From: an uncultured Collinsella sp.
GTDB taxonomy: Bacteria; Actinomycetota; Coriobacteriia; Coriobacteriales; Coriobacteriaceae
DNA length: 17,554 nt
Direction: 5' to 3'
NCBI GenBank assembly: GCA_900546825.1
Contig: UREE01000042.1
Span: 1 to 17,554, forward strand
The notes beneath the pieces were generated by a model, which saw only the letters and a program-made list of their open reading frames with translations, was not told where the DNA came from and did not search any database. The position numbers and the translations under genes were made by a program. This document shows, one piece after another, positions 1 through 5,424 of this stretch (positions within the stretch are counted from its first letter, which is position 1; each line of letters begins with the position of its first letter).

Positions 1-1
1 C

Positions 2-361
2 GAAGCACGCGGCCCGGTCTGCGTGGGTCTGGACACCGATTTCAGCTACCTGCCCGCAGATTTTGTGGACAGCACCCTTTCCAAGGGCGAGAACATCGTC
101 CGCTTCAACAAACAGCTCATCGAAGCCACCAAGGCGGTCGCCGGCTGCTACAAAGTCCAGATCGCGTACTACGAGGCGCTGGGTCTGGACGGTATCATCA
201 TGACGAAGCTCGACGGTACGGCAAAGGGCGGCATCGCCATGGCCGTGGCCGAGAAGCTCAAGCTCCCGATTCTGCGCGTGGGCGTGGGCGAGCAGGTCGA
301 TGACCTACAGGAGTTCAATGCCAAAGATTTCTGCCGCGCCCTGGTGGGCGAGTCCAATTAA
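2..361 (+). CDS. Chimeric partial ORF: PyrF N-terminal segment joined in frame to FtsY C-terminus
   Basis: This open frame enters from the left edge and stops with TAA at 359-361. Its first part, to about nucleotide 190, resembles the N-terminal region of orotidine 5'-phosphate decarboxylase (PyrF): RGPVCVGLDTD, then ENIVRFNKQLIEAT and YKVQIAYYEALG. From about 193 it reads as the C-terminal end of the SRP receptor GTPase FtsY: TKLDGTAKGG (the G4 region) and GVGEQVDDLQEF (the closing G5-type loop). The shared stretch EALGLDG, nucleotides 173-193, is the joint. The PyrF part lacks the downstream catalytic DxKxxD motif, and the FtsY part lacks the N and most of the G domain, so the product should have neither activity. 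FtsY followed directly by ffh is a normal neighbourhood, so the FtsY end belongs here and the PyrF part is the intruder. A GTG at 23 is only an internal codon. Confidence 0.85.
   Translation, partial: EARGPVCVGLDTDFSYLPADFVDSTLSKGENIVRFNKQLIEATKAVAGCYKVQIAYYEALGLDGIIMTKLDGTAKGGIAMAVAEKLKLPILRVGVGEQVDDLQEFNAKDFCRALVGESN
173..193. other. Breakpoint 1: pyrF/ftsY junction
   Basis: Protein similarity switches from orotidine 5'-phosphate decarboxylase to the FtsY GTPase within the codons for EALGLDG. Both families can carry a Gly-Leu-Asp-Gly stretch here, so a short shared DNA word could have joined two unrelated templates. The placement is by eye, to within about 20 bases. Confidence 0.7.
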
Positions 362-371
362 GGAGTGACTA

Positions 372-1847
372 GTGTTTGATTCTCTGAGCGATCGCCTCAA
401 TGACACATTTGACCGCCTGCGCGGCAAGGGTAAGCTGACCGAGGCCGACATCACCTCGGCCATGCGCGATATTCGCATGGCGCTGCTCGAAGCCGACGTC
501 AACTTTAAGGTTGTCAAGGAGTTCGTCGCCAAGACCAAGGAGCGCTGCATGACCGCAGAGGTCATGGAGTCGCTGTCGCCGGCGCAAAACGTCGTCAAGA
601 TCGTGCTCGACGAGCTCACCGAGATGCTCGGCTCCACCGAGAGCAAGCTCGTCTTTAGCAACCGTATCCCCAACGTCATCATGCTCGTGGGCCTGCAGGG
701 CTCCGGTAAGACCACGGCGGCCGTAAAGCTGGCCTACCTGCTCAAGAAGCAGGGCCGCTCGCCGCTGCTCGCCGCGTGCGACGTCTACCGTCCCGCCGCA
801 GCCGACCAGCTAGCCACGCTTGGCGGAGAGATCGGCGTGCCGGTCTTCCGTGGCGACGGTGCACACCCGGTCGACATCGCCAAGGGCGCTATTCAGGAGG
901 CCGTCGACCACCTGCGTGACGTGGTCATCGTCGATACCGCCGGTCGTTTGCAGATCGACGAGCAGATGATGCAGGAAGCCGTGGACATCAAGAAGGCCGT
1001 CAAGCCCGATCAGGTGCTGATGGTCGTCGATGCCATGACCGGCCAGGATATCGTCAACGTCGTCTCGACCTTCGCCGAGCGCACCGACTTTGACGGCGTG
1101 ATCATCTCCAAGCTCGACGGCGATGCCCGTGGTGGCGGCGCGCTTTCCGTGCGCCAGGTGACCGGCAAGCCCATCAAGTTCGTGAGCATGGGCGAGAAGC
1201 CCGATTCGCTGGAGCCGTTCTACCCCGACCGTATGGCCAAGCGAATCTTGGGCATGGGCGACGTCGTCGGCATCATCGAGAAGGCCCAGGAGGCCGCCGA
1301 TGCCGAGCAGCTCGAGGCCGCCGAGCGCATGCTGCGCGAGGGCTTTACCATGAACGACATGCTCGACCAGATGAAAGCCGTTAAGAAGATGGGCGGCATG
1401 AAGGGCATTCTCGGCATGCTCCCCGGTGGCCAGCGCGCGCTCAACCAGATGGGCGGCAACCTGGACGAGGGCATCTTCGACAAGAACGAGGCCATCATTA
1501 TGTCGATGACCAAGGAGGAACGCCTGCGCCCCTCCATCATCAACGGCCAGCGCCGCGCCCGCATTGCCAAGGGAGCCGGCGTAACCCCCACCGAGGTCAA
1601 CGGCCTTATGAAGCAGTGGGGCGAGATGAATAAGATGATGGGCCGCATGCGCACGATGGCCAATCAGGCACAGGCCGGCGGCAAAAAGGGCAAAAAGGGT
1701 AAGAAGGGCAAGAAGATGCGCATGCCCAATATCCCCGGCCTGGATGCTATGGGTCTGGGCGGCATGGGCGGCTTGGGAATGGGCGGTCCCAAGTCCGATA
1801 TGGAGCTGCTGCGCCAGATGGAAGCGCAGATGCGCAATAAGAAATAG
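372..1847 (+). CDS. ffh: Signal recognition particle GTPase Ffh (SRP54)
   Basis: Ffh binds 4.5S/SRP RNA and the signal sequences of nascent membrane proteins, and docks with FtsY at the membrane in a GTP-dependent cycle. At 491 residues it is full length. The NG domain carries G1 GLQGSGKTT (107-115), DVYRPAAADQL (137-147), DTAGR (188-192) and SKLDGDARGG (246-255). The methionine-rich M domain follows from about residue 325, with GGMKGILGMLPG and a RRARIAKGAG-type RNA-binding segment. The C-terminus has a lysine/glycine tract (about 436-448, repeating KKG) and a Gly/Met-rich end. The start is GTG at 372, preceded by AGGAG at 361-365, ten bases after the upstream stop, so the gene is probably cotranscribed with ftsY. 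A strong hairpin terminator follows at 1871. Confidence 0.97.
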   Translation: MFDSLSDRLNDTFDRLRGKGKLTEADITSAMRDIRMALLEADVNFKVVKEFVAKTKERCMTAEVMESLSPAQNVVKIVLDELTEMLGSTESKLVFSNRIPNVIMLVGLQGSGKTTAAVKLAYLLKKQGRSPLLAACDVYRPAAADQLATLGGEIGVPVFRGDGAHPVDIAKGAIQEAVDHLRDVVIVDTAGRLQIDEQMMQEAVDIKKAVKPDQVLMVVDAMTGQDIVNVVSTFAERTDFDGVIISKLDGDARGGGALSVRQVTGKPIKFVSMGEKPDSLEPFYPDRMAKRILGMGDVVGIIEKAQEAADAEQLEAAERMLREGFTMNDMLDQMKAVKKMGGMKGILGMLPGGQRALNQMGGNLDEGIFDKNEAIIMSMTKEERLRPSIINGQRRARIAKGAGVTPTEVNGLMKQWGEMNKMMGRMRTMANQAQAGGKKGKKGKKGKKMRMPNIPGLDAMGLGGMGGLGMGGPKSDMELLRQMEAQMRNKK

Positions 1848-1870
1848 AGCTGTAATTCCAGCTTGATATG

Positions 1871-1912
1871 GCAAAGGCCGCTCGGAAGCTACCGGGTGGC
1901 CTTTGCTGTTGG
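1871..1912. terminator. Intrinsic terminator between convergent ffh and the UPF0251 gene
   Basis: GCAAAGGCC (1871-1879) pairs perfectly with GGCCTTTGC (1898-1906). The inner bases extend the stem to about 15 pairs with two G-U pairs and a 6-base loop, AAGCTA. The sequence after it is T-rich but interrupted (TGTTGGCTTTGTTT). It lies 23 bases after the ffh stop and could also stop minus-strand transcription arriving from the UPF0251 gene. The rest of 1848-1967 holds no gene that I can see. Confidence 0.8.
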
Positions 1913-1967
1913 CTTTGTTTGTTGGGTTGCGTTTGGCGTCGCGCCCCGAGCTCGCGGTGCCGTGCCG

Positions 1968-2732
1968 TTAGTGGCAGCCGCAGCCCTCGTGGCCCTCGTG
2001 CTCGTGATGGCTGTGGCAGCCGCAGGAATCGCCATGCTCGTGAGTGTGCTCGTGGTCGTGGCCGTGGCAGCCGCACGTGGCCTCGCCGTTCTGTGCGAGC
2101 GTGCCGGCGATAAGGGCCTCGACGCAAGCGTCGCAGCTGCCTTGGGCACCCGCGTATACCGTGATGCCGGCTTGGGCAAGCGCGTCGATAGCGCCACCGC
2201 CGATGCCGCCGCAGATGAGCGTGTCCACGCCGCCGTTGGCGAGCAGGCCCGCAAGGGCACCGTGGCCGGTGCCGCCGGTGCCCACGACCTGCTCGCTGAG
2301 CACCTTGCCGTCCTGAATGTCGTAGATCTTGAACTGCTCGCTGCGGCCAAAGTGCATAGAGATGTTGCCGTTGTCATACGTGGTTGCCACTCTCATGGTG
2401 CCGATCTCCTTTGCTGGCCATACGGCCGTCGTTGTGGTGATGGGGGAGCACGCGATATTGCCGCCCTCGATGATGAGCGCCCGACCATTGACCAGCGCAT
2501 TTGCCACCTTGCGATGCGCTCGGCTGCAAATTGCCGCCACCGTGGCGCGCGCGATGCCCATGTGCTTTGCGACGGCCTCCTGATTGAGGCCTTCCAGGTC
2601 GCATAGCCGCAGGACCTCGAGTTCGTCGACCGTCATGTCGATGGCCTCTCCGCTGGCAAGGCCATCGGGGGTAAAGCCGCGGTATTCGGGGATGATCCCG
2701 ACGCGGCGCAATTTTTCACGTCTTCCTGCCAT
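1968..2732 (-). CDS. UPF0251 (DUF134) HTH domain fused to a NifX/NafY-type dinitrogenase iron-molybdenum cofactor domain, with His/Cys-rich tail
   Basis: The 254-residue product has three parts. Residues 1-90 match the UPF0251/DUF134 family, a sigma-70 region-4-like helix-turn-helix: MAGRREKLRRVG, then MTVDELEVLRLCDLEGLNQEAVAKHMGIARATV. Residues about 113-212 match the dinitrogenase iron-molybdenum cofactor biosynthesis (NifX/MTH1175) fold: MRVATTYDNGNISMHFGRSEQFKIYDI and the Gly-rich ICGGIGGGAIDAL. From residue 220 the tail is almost only His, Cys, Gly and Glu. I infer a DNA-binding protein that senses or handles a metal or Fe-S cofactor; no target is known from sequence. The ATG at 2732 is chosen because GGAG lies 5 bases upstream; a TTG at 2762 is in frame but lacks support. 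There is no nitrogenase context, so a role in FeMo-co is unlikely. Palindromes near its promoter suggest autoregulation. Confidence 0.85.
   Translation of the reverse strand: MAGRREKLRRVGIIPEYRGFTPDGLASGEAIDMTVDELEVLRLCDLEGLNQEAVAKHMGIARATVAAICSRAHRKVANALVNGRALIIEGGNIACSPITTTTAVWPAKEIGTMRVATTYDNGNISMHFGRSEQFKIYDIQDGKVLSEQVVGTGGTGHGALAGLLANGGVDTLICGGIGGGAIDALAQAGITVYAGAQGSCDACVEALIAGTLAQNGEATCGCHGHDHEHTHEHGDSCGCHSHHEHEGHEGCGCH
1971..2075 (-). repeat. Sequence encoding the His/Cys-rich metal-binding-like tail
   Basis: These bases encode the last 35 residues of the UPF0251 fusion protein. The tail contains three CGCH blocks separated by alternating His/Glu/Asp/Gly runs such as HGHDHEHTHEHG, an imperfect internal repeat. 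Such tails commonly bind Ni, Zn, Co or Cu; the identity of the metal here is not visible. Confidence 0.75.
2394..2411 (-). promoter_or_regulatory. Possible internal ribosome binding site and ATG for the stand-alone NifX-like domain
   Basis: On the minus strand AAGGAG (2411-2406) lies 9 bases upstream of an in-frame ATG (2396-2394) that falls exactly at the predicted first residue (Met113) of the NifX-like domain. This could allow a second, shorter product without the HTH domain. The Shine-Dalgarno-like bases also encode Lys-Glu, so they may be coincidental. Confidence 0.4.
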
Positions 2733-2735
2733 ACA

Positions 2736-2741
2736 CTCTCC
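2736..2741 (-). promoter_or_regulatory. Ribosome binding site fixing the UPF0251 gene start at 2732
   Basis: GGAGAG on the minus strand, with the GGAG core five bases before the ATG at 2732-2730. It favours this ATG over the upstream in-frame TTG at 2762. Confidence 0.6.
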
Positions 2742-2746
2742 ATATC

Positions 2747-2758
2747 TGACATATGTCA
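2747..2758. promoter_or_regulatory. Operator-like palindrome, site 1 (TGACATATGTCA)
   Basis: A perfect 12-bp palindrome lies 15-26 bases upstream of the UPF0251 start codon and overlaps the predicted transcription start. The core CATATGTCA recurs at 2800-2811, 53 bases away, about five helical turns. A dimeric repressor site is the simplest reading; the binding protein is not known. Confidence 0.55.
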
Positions 2759-2763
2759 ACAAT

Positions 2764-2791
2764 AGAATAACGACCGTGCGGATTTACGCAA
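2764..2791 (-). promoter_or_regulatory. Predicted sigma-70 promoter of the UPF0251 gene
   Basis: On the minus strand, TTGCGT (2791-2786) and TATTCT (2769-2764) are separated by 16 bases. The implied transcription start is near 2757, inside the palindrome at 2747-2758. The boxes are imperfect matches to consensus. Confidence 0.4.
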
Positions 2792-2799
2792 GGAATTTC

Positions 2800-2811
2800 T
2801 GGCATATGTCA
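2800..2811. promoter_or_regulatory. Operator-like palindrome, site 2 (TGGCATATGTCA)
   Basis: This differs from site 1 at one position. It sits just upstream of the predicted -35 box of the UPF0251 gene and about 90 bases upstream of the thyA start. A weaker third copy, GGGCTTATGTTA, starts at 2820, twenty bases further on (about two helical turns). Confidence 0.5.
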
Positions 2812-2858
2812 GAAAATGAGGGCTTATGTTAGGGCTGTGGGGCCGCTTGCGCCTGGGC

Positions 2859-2864
2859 TACAAT
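2859..2864 (+). promoter_or_regulatory. Possible -10 box of the thyA promoter
   Basis: TACAAT lies 35 bases before the thyA start and is a good -10 match, but no convincing -35 sits 16-18 bases upstream (TGTGGG at 2836 is poor). The operator-like sites lie 28-112 bases upstream, so divergent control is possible. Confidence 0.3.
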
Positions 2865-2888
2865 GAATCTCGCTTATAGGCGACTGAC

Positions 2889-2894
2889 AGGAGG
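2889..2894 (+). promoter_or_regulatory. Strong ribosome binding site fixing the thyA start at 2899
   Basis: AGGAGG ends four bases before the ATG at 2899-2901. This argues against the in-frame ATG at 2863, which would add 12 residues not typical of the family. Confidence 0.75.
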
Positions 2895-2898
2895 GTCA

Positions 2899-3747
2899 AT
2901 GAGCAAGGCTGATCAACAGTTTGTAGCCATGTGCCGCGATATTCTGGACCATGGCACCACCACCGAGGGCCAAAAGGTCCGCCCGGTGTGGGAGGACGGC
3001 ACCCCTGCCTATACCATTAAAAACTTTGGCGTCACGGCCCGCTACGACCTGCGTGAGGAGTTTCCGGCGCTTACCCTGCGTCGTACGGCCCTTAAATCTG
3101 CCATGGATGAGATCCTGTGGATCTATCAAAAGAAGTCCAATAACGTGCATGACCTCAACAGCCATATTTGGGATGAGTGGGCTGACGAGACCGGCTCCAT
3201 CGGTAAGGCCTACGGGTATCAGATTGGGCAGAAGAGCCATTATGCCGAGGGCGATTTCGACCAGATGGACCGCGTTCTGTACGACCTTAAGAACACGCCG
3301 TACAGCCGCCGCATTATGACGAATACCTATGTGTTTAGCGATTTGTCCGAGATGCACCTGTATCCGTGCGCCTACAGCGTGACGTATAACGTGACGCAGC
3401 GCCCGCAGGATGACAAACCGACGCTCAACATGATTCTCAACCAGCGCAGCCAGGACATTTTGGCCGCGAACAACTGGAATGTGTGCCAGTACGCCATCTT
3501 GCTGATGATGGTCGCGCAATCGGTCGATATGATTCCCGGCGAGCTGCTACATGTGATTGCCGATGCCCACATTTACGACCGTCATGTCGATATCGTCCGC
3601 GAGCTTATCGAGCGTCCGCAGTTTGCCGCGCCCAAGGTAACGCTTAACCCCGATGTGCATGACTTCTATGCGTTTACGACCGACGACCTGATCGTCGAGG
3701 GTTATGAGCACGGCCCGCAGGTCAAGAACATCCCCATTGCGGTGTAG
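2899..3747 (+). CDS. thyA: Thymidylate synthase ThyA
   Basis: ThyA methylates dUMP to dTMP using 5,10-methylenetetrahydrofolate and releases dihydrofolate, the substrate of the folA gene that follows. The product has 282 residues. Visible family features are the N-terminal TRRTALK-like segment (TLRRTALKSAMDEILWI, 59-75), IWDEWADETGSIGKAYGYQ (90-108), the catalytic cysteine in LYPC (Cys157), the dUMP-phosphate/base segment NQRSQD (181-186) and DAHIYDRH (222-229). The residues after the cysteine are AYSVTYN, not the usual HxxxQ, so this belongs to a divergent branch or has altered chemistry around that position. A strong Shine-Dalgarno sequence fixes the ATG at 2899. The stop TAG (3745-3747) directly precedes the folA region, so the two genes form an operon. 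Confidence 0.93.
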   Translation: MSKADQQFVAMCRDILDHGTTTEGQKVRPVWEDGTPAYTIKNFGVTARYDLREEFPALTLRRTALKSAMDEILWIYQKKSNNVHDLNSHIWDEWADETGSIGKAYGYQIGQKSHYAEGDFDQMDRVLYDLKNTPYSRRIMTNTYVFSDLSEMHLYPCAYSVTYNVTQRPQDDKPTLNMILNQRSQDILAANNWNVCQYAILLMMVAQSVDMIPGELLHVIADAHIYDRHVDIVRELIERPQFAAPKVTLNPDVHDFYAFTTDDLIVEGYEHGPQVKNIPIAV

Positions 3748-3756
3748 GTGACGCGC

Positions 3757-4275
3757 ATGACGTGTAAGCTTTCTGCCATTGTCGCCGTGTGCGATGACTG
3801 GGGCATTGGGTGCGAGGGCGACATGGTGGTGTCCAATCGCGCCGACATGCGCCATTTTGTGGCGTGCACCAAAGGGTGCCCGGTTATTATGGGACGCAAG
3901 ACCCTGCTGAGTTTTCCCGGTGGGCGTCCGCTCAAGAACCGCCGCAATATCGTGCTCACGCGTGACGAGAGCTTTGCTGCCGAGGGCGTCGACGTGGTGC
4001 ATAGCGTCGACGAAGCGCTCGCCGTGGTCGCCGGTGAGCCCGTTGCGTGGGTGATCGGCGGTGGCGAGGTGTATCGTCAGTTTTTGCCGTGCTGCGTGGA
4101 GGCCGAGGTCACGCATAACCACTGCGTCCATCCCGTGGACACGTACTTTCCCGACTTGGACGCCGATCCCGCGTGGGAGATTGCGCGGCGTGGCGGGGTT
4201 GCCACGATTGCCTCGGGCGAGGGTGACGAGGGTCTCGATTATGAGTTCGTGACGTATCGTCGCGTTGAGGCATAA
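3757..4275 (+). CDS. folA: Dihydrofolate reductase
   Basis: This enzyme reduces dihydrofolate to tetrahydrofolate with NADPH, regenerating the cofactor consumed by ThyA next door; it is the target of trimethoprim. The 172-residue product starts with the family's LSAIVAVCDDWGIG (5-18), has the active-site acidic residue in ADMRHF (Asp30), VIMGRKTLLSFPGGRPL (43-59), the NIVLTR strand, and VIGGGEVYRQFLP (99-111) for NADPH binding. I prefer the ATG at 3757, with AGGTG five to six bases upstream; a GTG at 3748, directly after the thyA stop codon, is the alternative and would add three residues. A hairpin at 4318 probably ends the thyA-folA transcript. Confidence 0.92.
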   Translation: MTCKLSAIVAVCDDWGIGCEGDMVVSNRADMRHFVACTKGCPVIMGRKTLLSFPGGRPLKNRRNIVLTRDESFAAEGVDVVHSVDEALAVVAGEPVAWVIGGGEVYRQFLPCCVEAEVTHNHCVHPVDTYFPDLDADPAWEIARRGGVATIASGEGDEGLDYEFVTYRRVEA

Positions 4276-4317
4276 ATCGCCTGGCGTGAACGGTATCATC
4301 GGGTTGATTGAATGCAT

Positions 4318-4346
4318 GGGGCGGCGCTTAGCGTCGCCTCGTTTGG
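4318..4346 (+). terminator. Probable terminator after thyA-folA
   Basis: GGGCGGCGC-type bases at 4318-4327 pair with GCGTCGCCTC (4331-4340) to give about ten pairs, two of them G-U, around a three-base TTA loop. A short T run (GTTTGG) follows. It lies 43 bases after the folA stop and about 40 bases before the next gene. The T tract is weak. Confidence 0.5.
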
Positions 4347-4384
4347 TATAGATGTGCTGTAAAGAAGGGTGCGGGCTGGCTGCT

Positions 4385-5299
4385 ATGACTGATGCCGTTG
4401 AGGTGCTGCGAATCGATTCGCTCGAGGACGAGCGGCTCGATGCCTACGTGCGACTGACCGAGCGTGAGCTTCGCTGCGTGCTGGAGCCGCAGAAGGGCAT
4501 TTTTATCGCCGAGAGCGCCAAGGTCATTGAGCGTGCGGTTCGCGCCGGATACGAGCCGGTGAGCTTTCTTTTGGGCGAACGCTGGCTCGATCAGATGATG
4601 CCGCTGTTTGAGCGCCTGGTTGTGCGCGAGGGCGCGGGTCCGGTTCCTGTGTTCGTTGCCTCCATGGAGCTCATGGAGCAGCTGACGGGTTTTAACGTGA
4701 CGCGCGGTGCGCTCGCGGCATTCCGTCGTCCACGCCAGATTCCGGTAGCCGAGTTCTTGGGTGGCGTCGTCGATGCGGCGGGGGAGCGCCCGGTGCGCGT
4801 GTGCGTGCTCGAGGGCATTGTCGACCACACCAACGTCGGCGCGATTTTCCGCTCGGCGGCTGCGCTGAACGTCGATGGCATTTTGGTGAGCCCTACGTGC
4901 TGCGATCCGCTGTACCGTCGCTCGGCCCGCGTGAGCATGGGCACGGTGTTCCAGGTGCCCTGGACGCGCATTGGCAGCGAGGTGCGCGTATGGCCGCATG
5001 ATGGGCTGGCGGCGCTGCACGATGCCGGCTTTTCGTGTGCTGCTATGGCGTTGACGGATGATTCGGTGTCGCTGGACGATCCCGCGCTCCAGGAGATTGA
5101 CCGCCTGGCAATCTTTATGGGCACCGAGGGTGCTGGCTTGGGCGCCAAGACCATTGCAGGCTGCGACCGCGCCGTGCGTATTCCGATGGCGCATGGGGTC
5201 GATTCACTCAACGTGGCCGCGGCAAGTGCTGTTGCCTTTTGGCAGCTGTGCCCGCATGTGAGCAACGAGTACCACTACCAGCCGGGTCTGTATCACTAG
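4385..5299 (+). CDS. TrmH/SpoU-family RNA 2'-O-methyltransferase
   Basis: This SPOUT-fold enzyme transfers methyl from S-adenosylmethionine to a ribose 2'-OH of tRNA or rRNA; the target cannot be told from sequence. The 304-residue product has an N-terminal substrate-binding domain (about 1-120, including LEPQKGIFIAESAKVIERA) and a C-terminal SPOUT domain with all three motifs: DHTNVGAIFRSA (147-158), FMGTEGAGL (244-252) and IPMAHGVDSLNVAAASAV (266-283). The start is uncertain: the ATG at 4385 fits the family's N-terminus but has no well-spaced Shine-Dalgarno (GAAGGG lies about 16 bases upstream), while an in-frame ATG at 4352 would add an atypical Cys-rich dozen residues. It stands alone between a terminator and the MATE gene, 125 bases away. 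Confidence 0.88.
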   Translation: MTDAVEVLRIDSLEDERLDAYVRLTERELRCVLEPQKGIFIAESAKVIERAVRAGYEPVSFLLGERWLDQMMPLFERLVVREGAGPVPVFVASMELMEQLTGFNVTRGALAAFRRPRQIPVAEFLGGVVDAAGERPVRVCVLEGIVDHTNVGAIFRSAAALNVDGILVSPTCCDPLYRRSARVSMGTVFQVPWTRIGSEVRVWPHDGLAALHDAGFSCAAMALTDDSVSLDDPALQEIDRLAIFMGTEGAGLGAKTIAGCDRAVRIPMAHGVDSLNVAAASAVAFWQLCPHVSNEYHYQPGLYH

Positions 5300-5310
5300 G
5301 CAGATAGTTC

Positions 5311-5356
5311 GCACCGGGCTCTGGTTCGGGGCGTTTCGGCCGACGTCGGTCGGTGC
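5311..5356. other. Inverted repeats in the gap before the MATE gene
   Basis: GCACCG (5311-5316) and CGGTGC (5351-5356) flank a perfect 10-bp palindrome CCGACGTCGG (5340-5349). The gap between 5300 and 5424 shows no gene. Without a T run the structure is only a weak terminator candidate for the methyltransferase gene; the palindrome could equally be a binding site. A possible -10 (TTAAAT, 5379-5384) has no clear -35. Confidence 0.3.
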
Positions 5357-5424
5357 TAAGCTGGTATTGGCTTTGGTCTTAAATTGCCGTTTTGTTGTTT
5401 GACGTACGCTGGTGGGGAGGGCGT

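Noticed and set aside
810..1874. Long minus-strand open frame opposite ffh (354 codons)
   Set aside because: It is rich in His, Leu and Ala as expected of an antisense shadow of a GC-rich gene, has no family motif, and ffh on the other strand is certain.
1968..2396. Nitrogenase accessory gene (NifX) proper
   Set aside because: No nif genes are nearby, and the domain is widespread in non-diazotrophs, so a FeMo-co role was not assigned.
1863..2606. Plus-strand open frame of 247 codons opposite the UPF0251 gene
   Set aside because: The Ala/Val-rich low-complexity translation mirrors the His/Gly codons of the minus strand, and it runs through the terminator hairpin. The minus-strand gene has clear domains and a ribosome binding site.
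4294..4299. TATCAT as a -10 box for the methyltransferase gene
   Set aside because: No -35 is suitably spaced, and the terminator-like hairpin at 4318 would lie between it and the gene.
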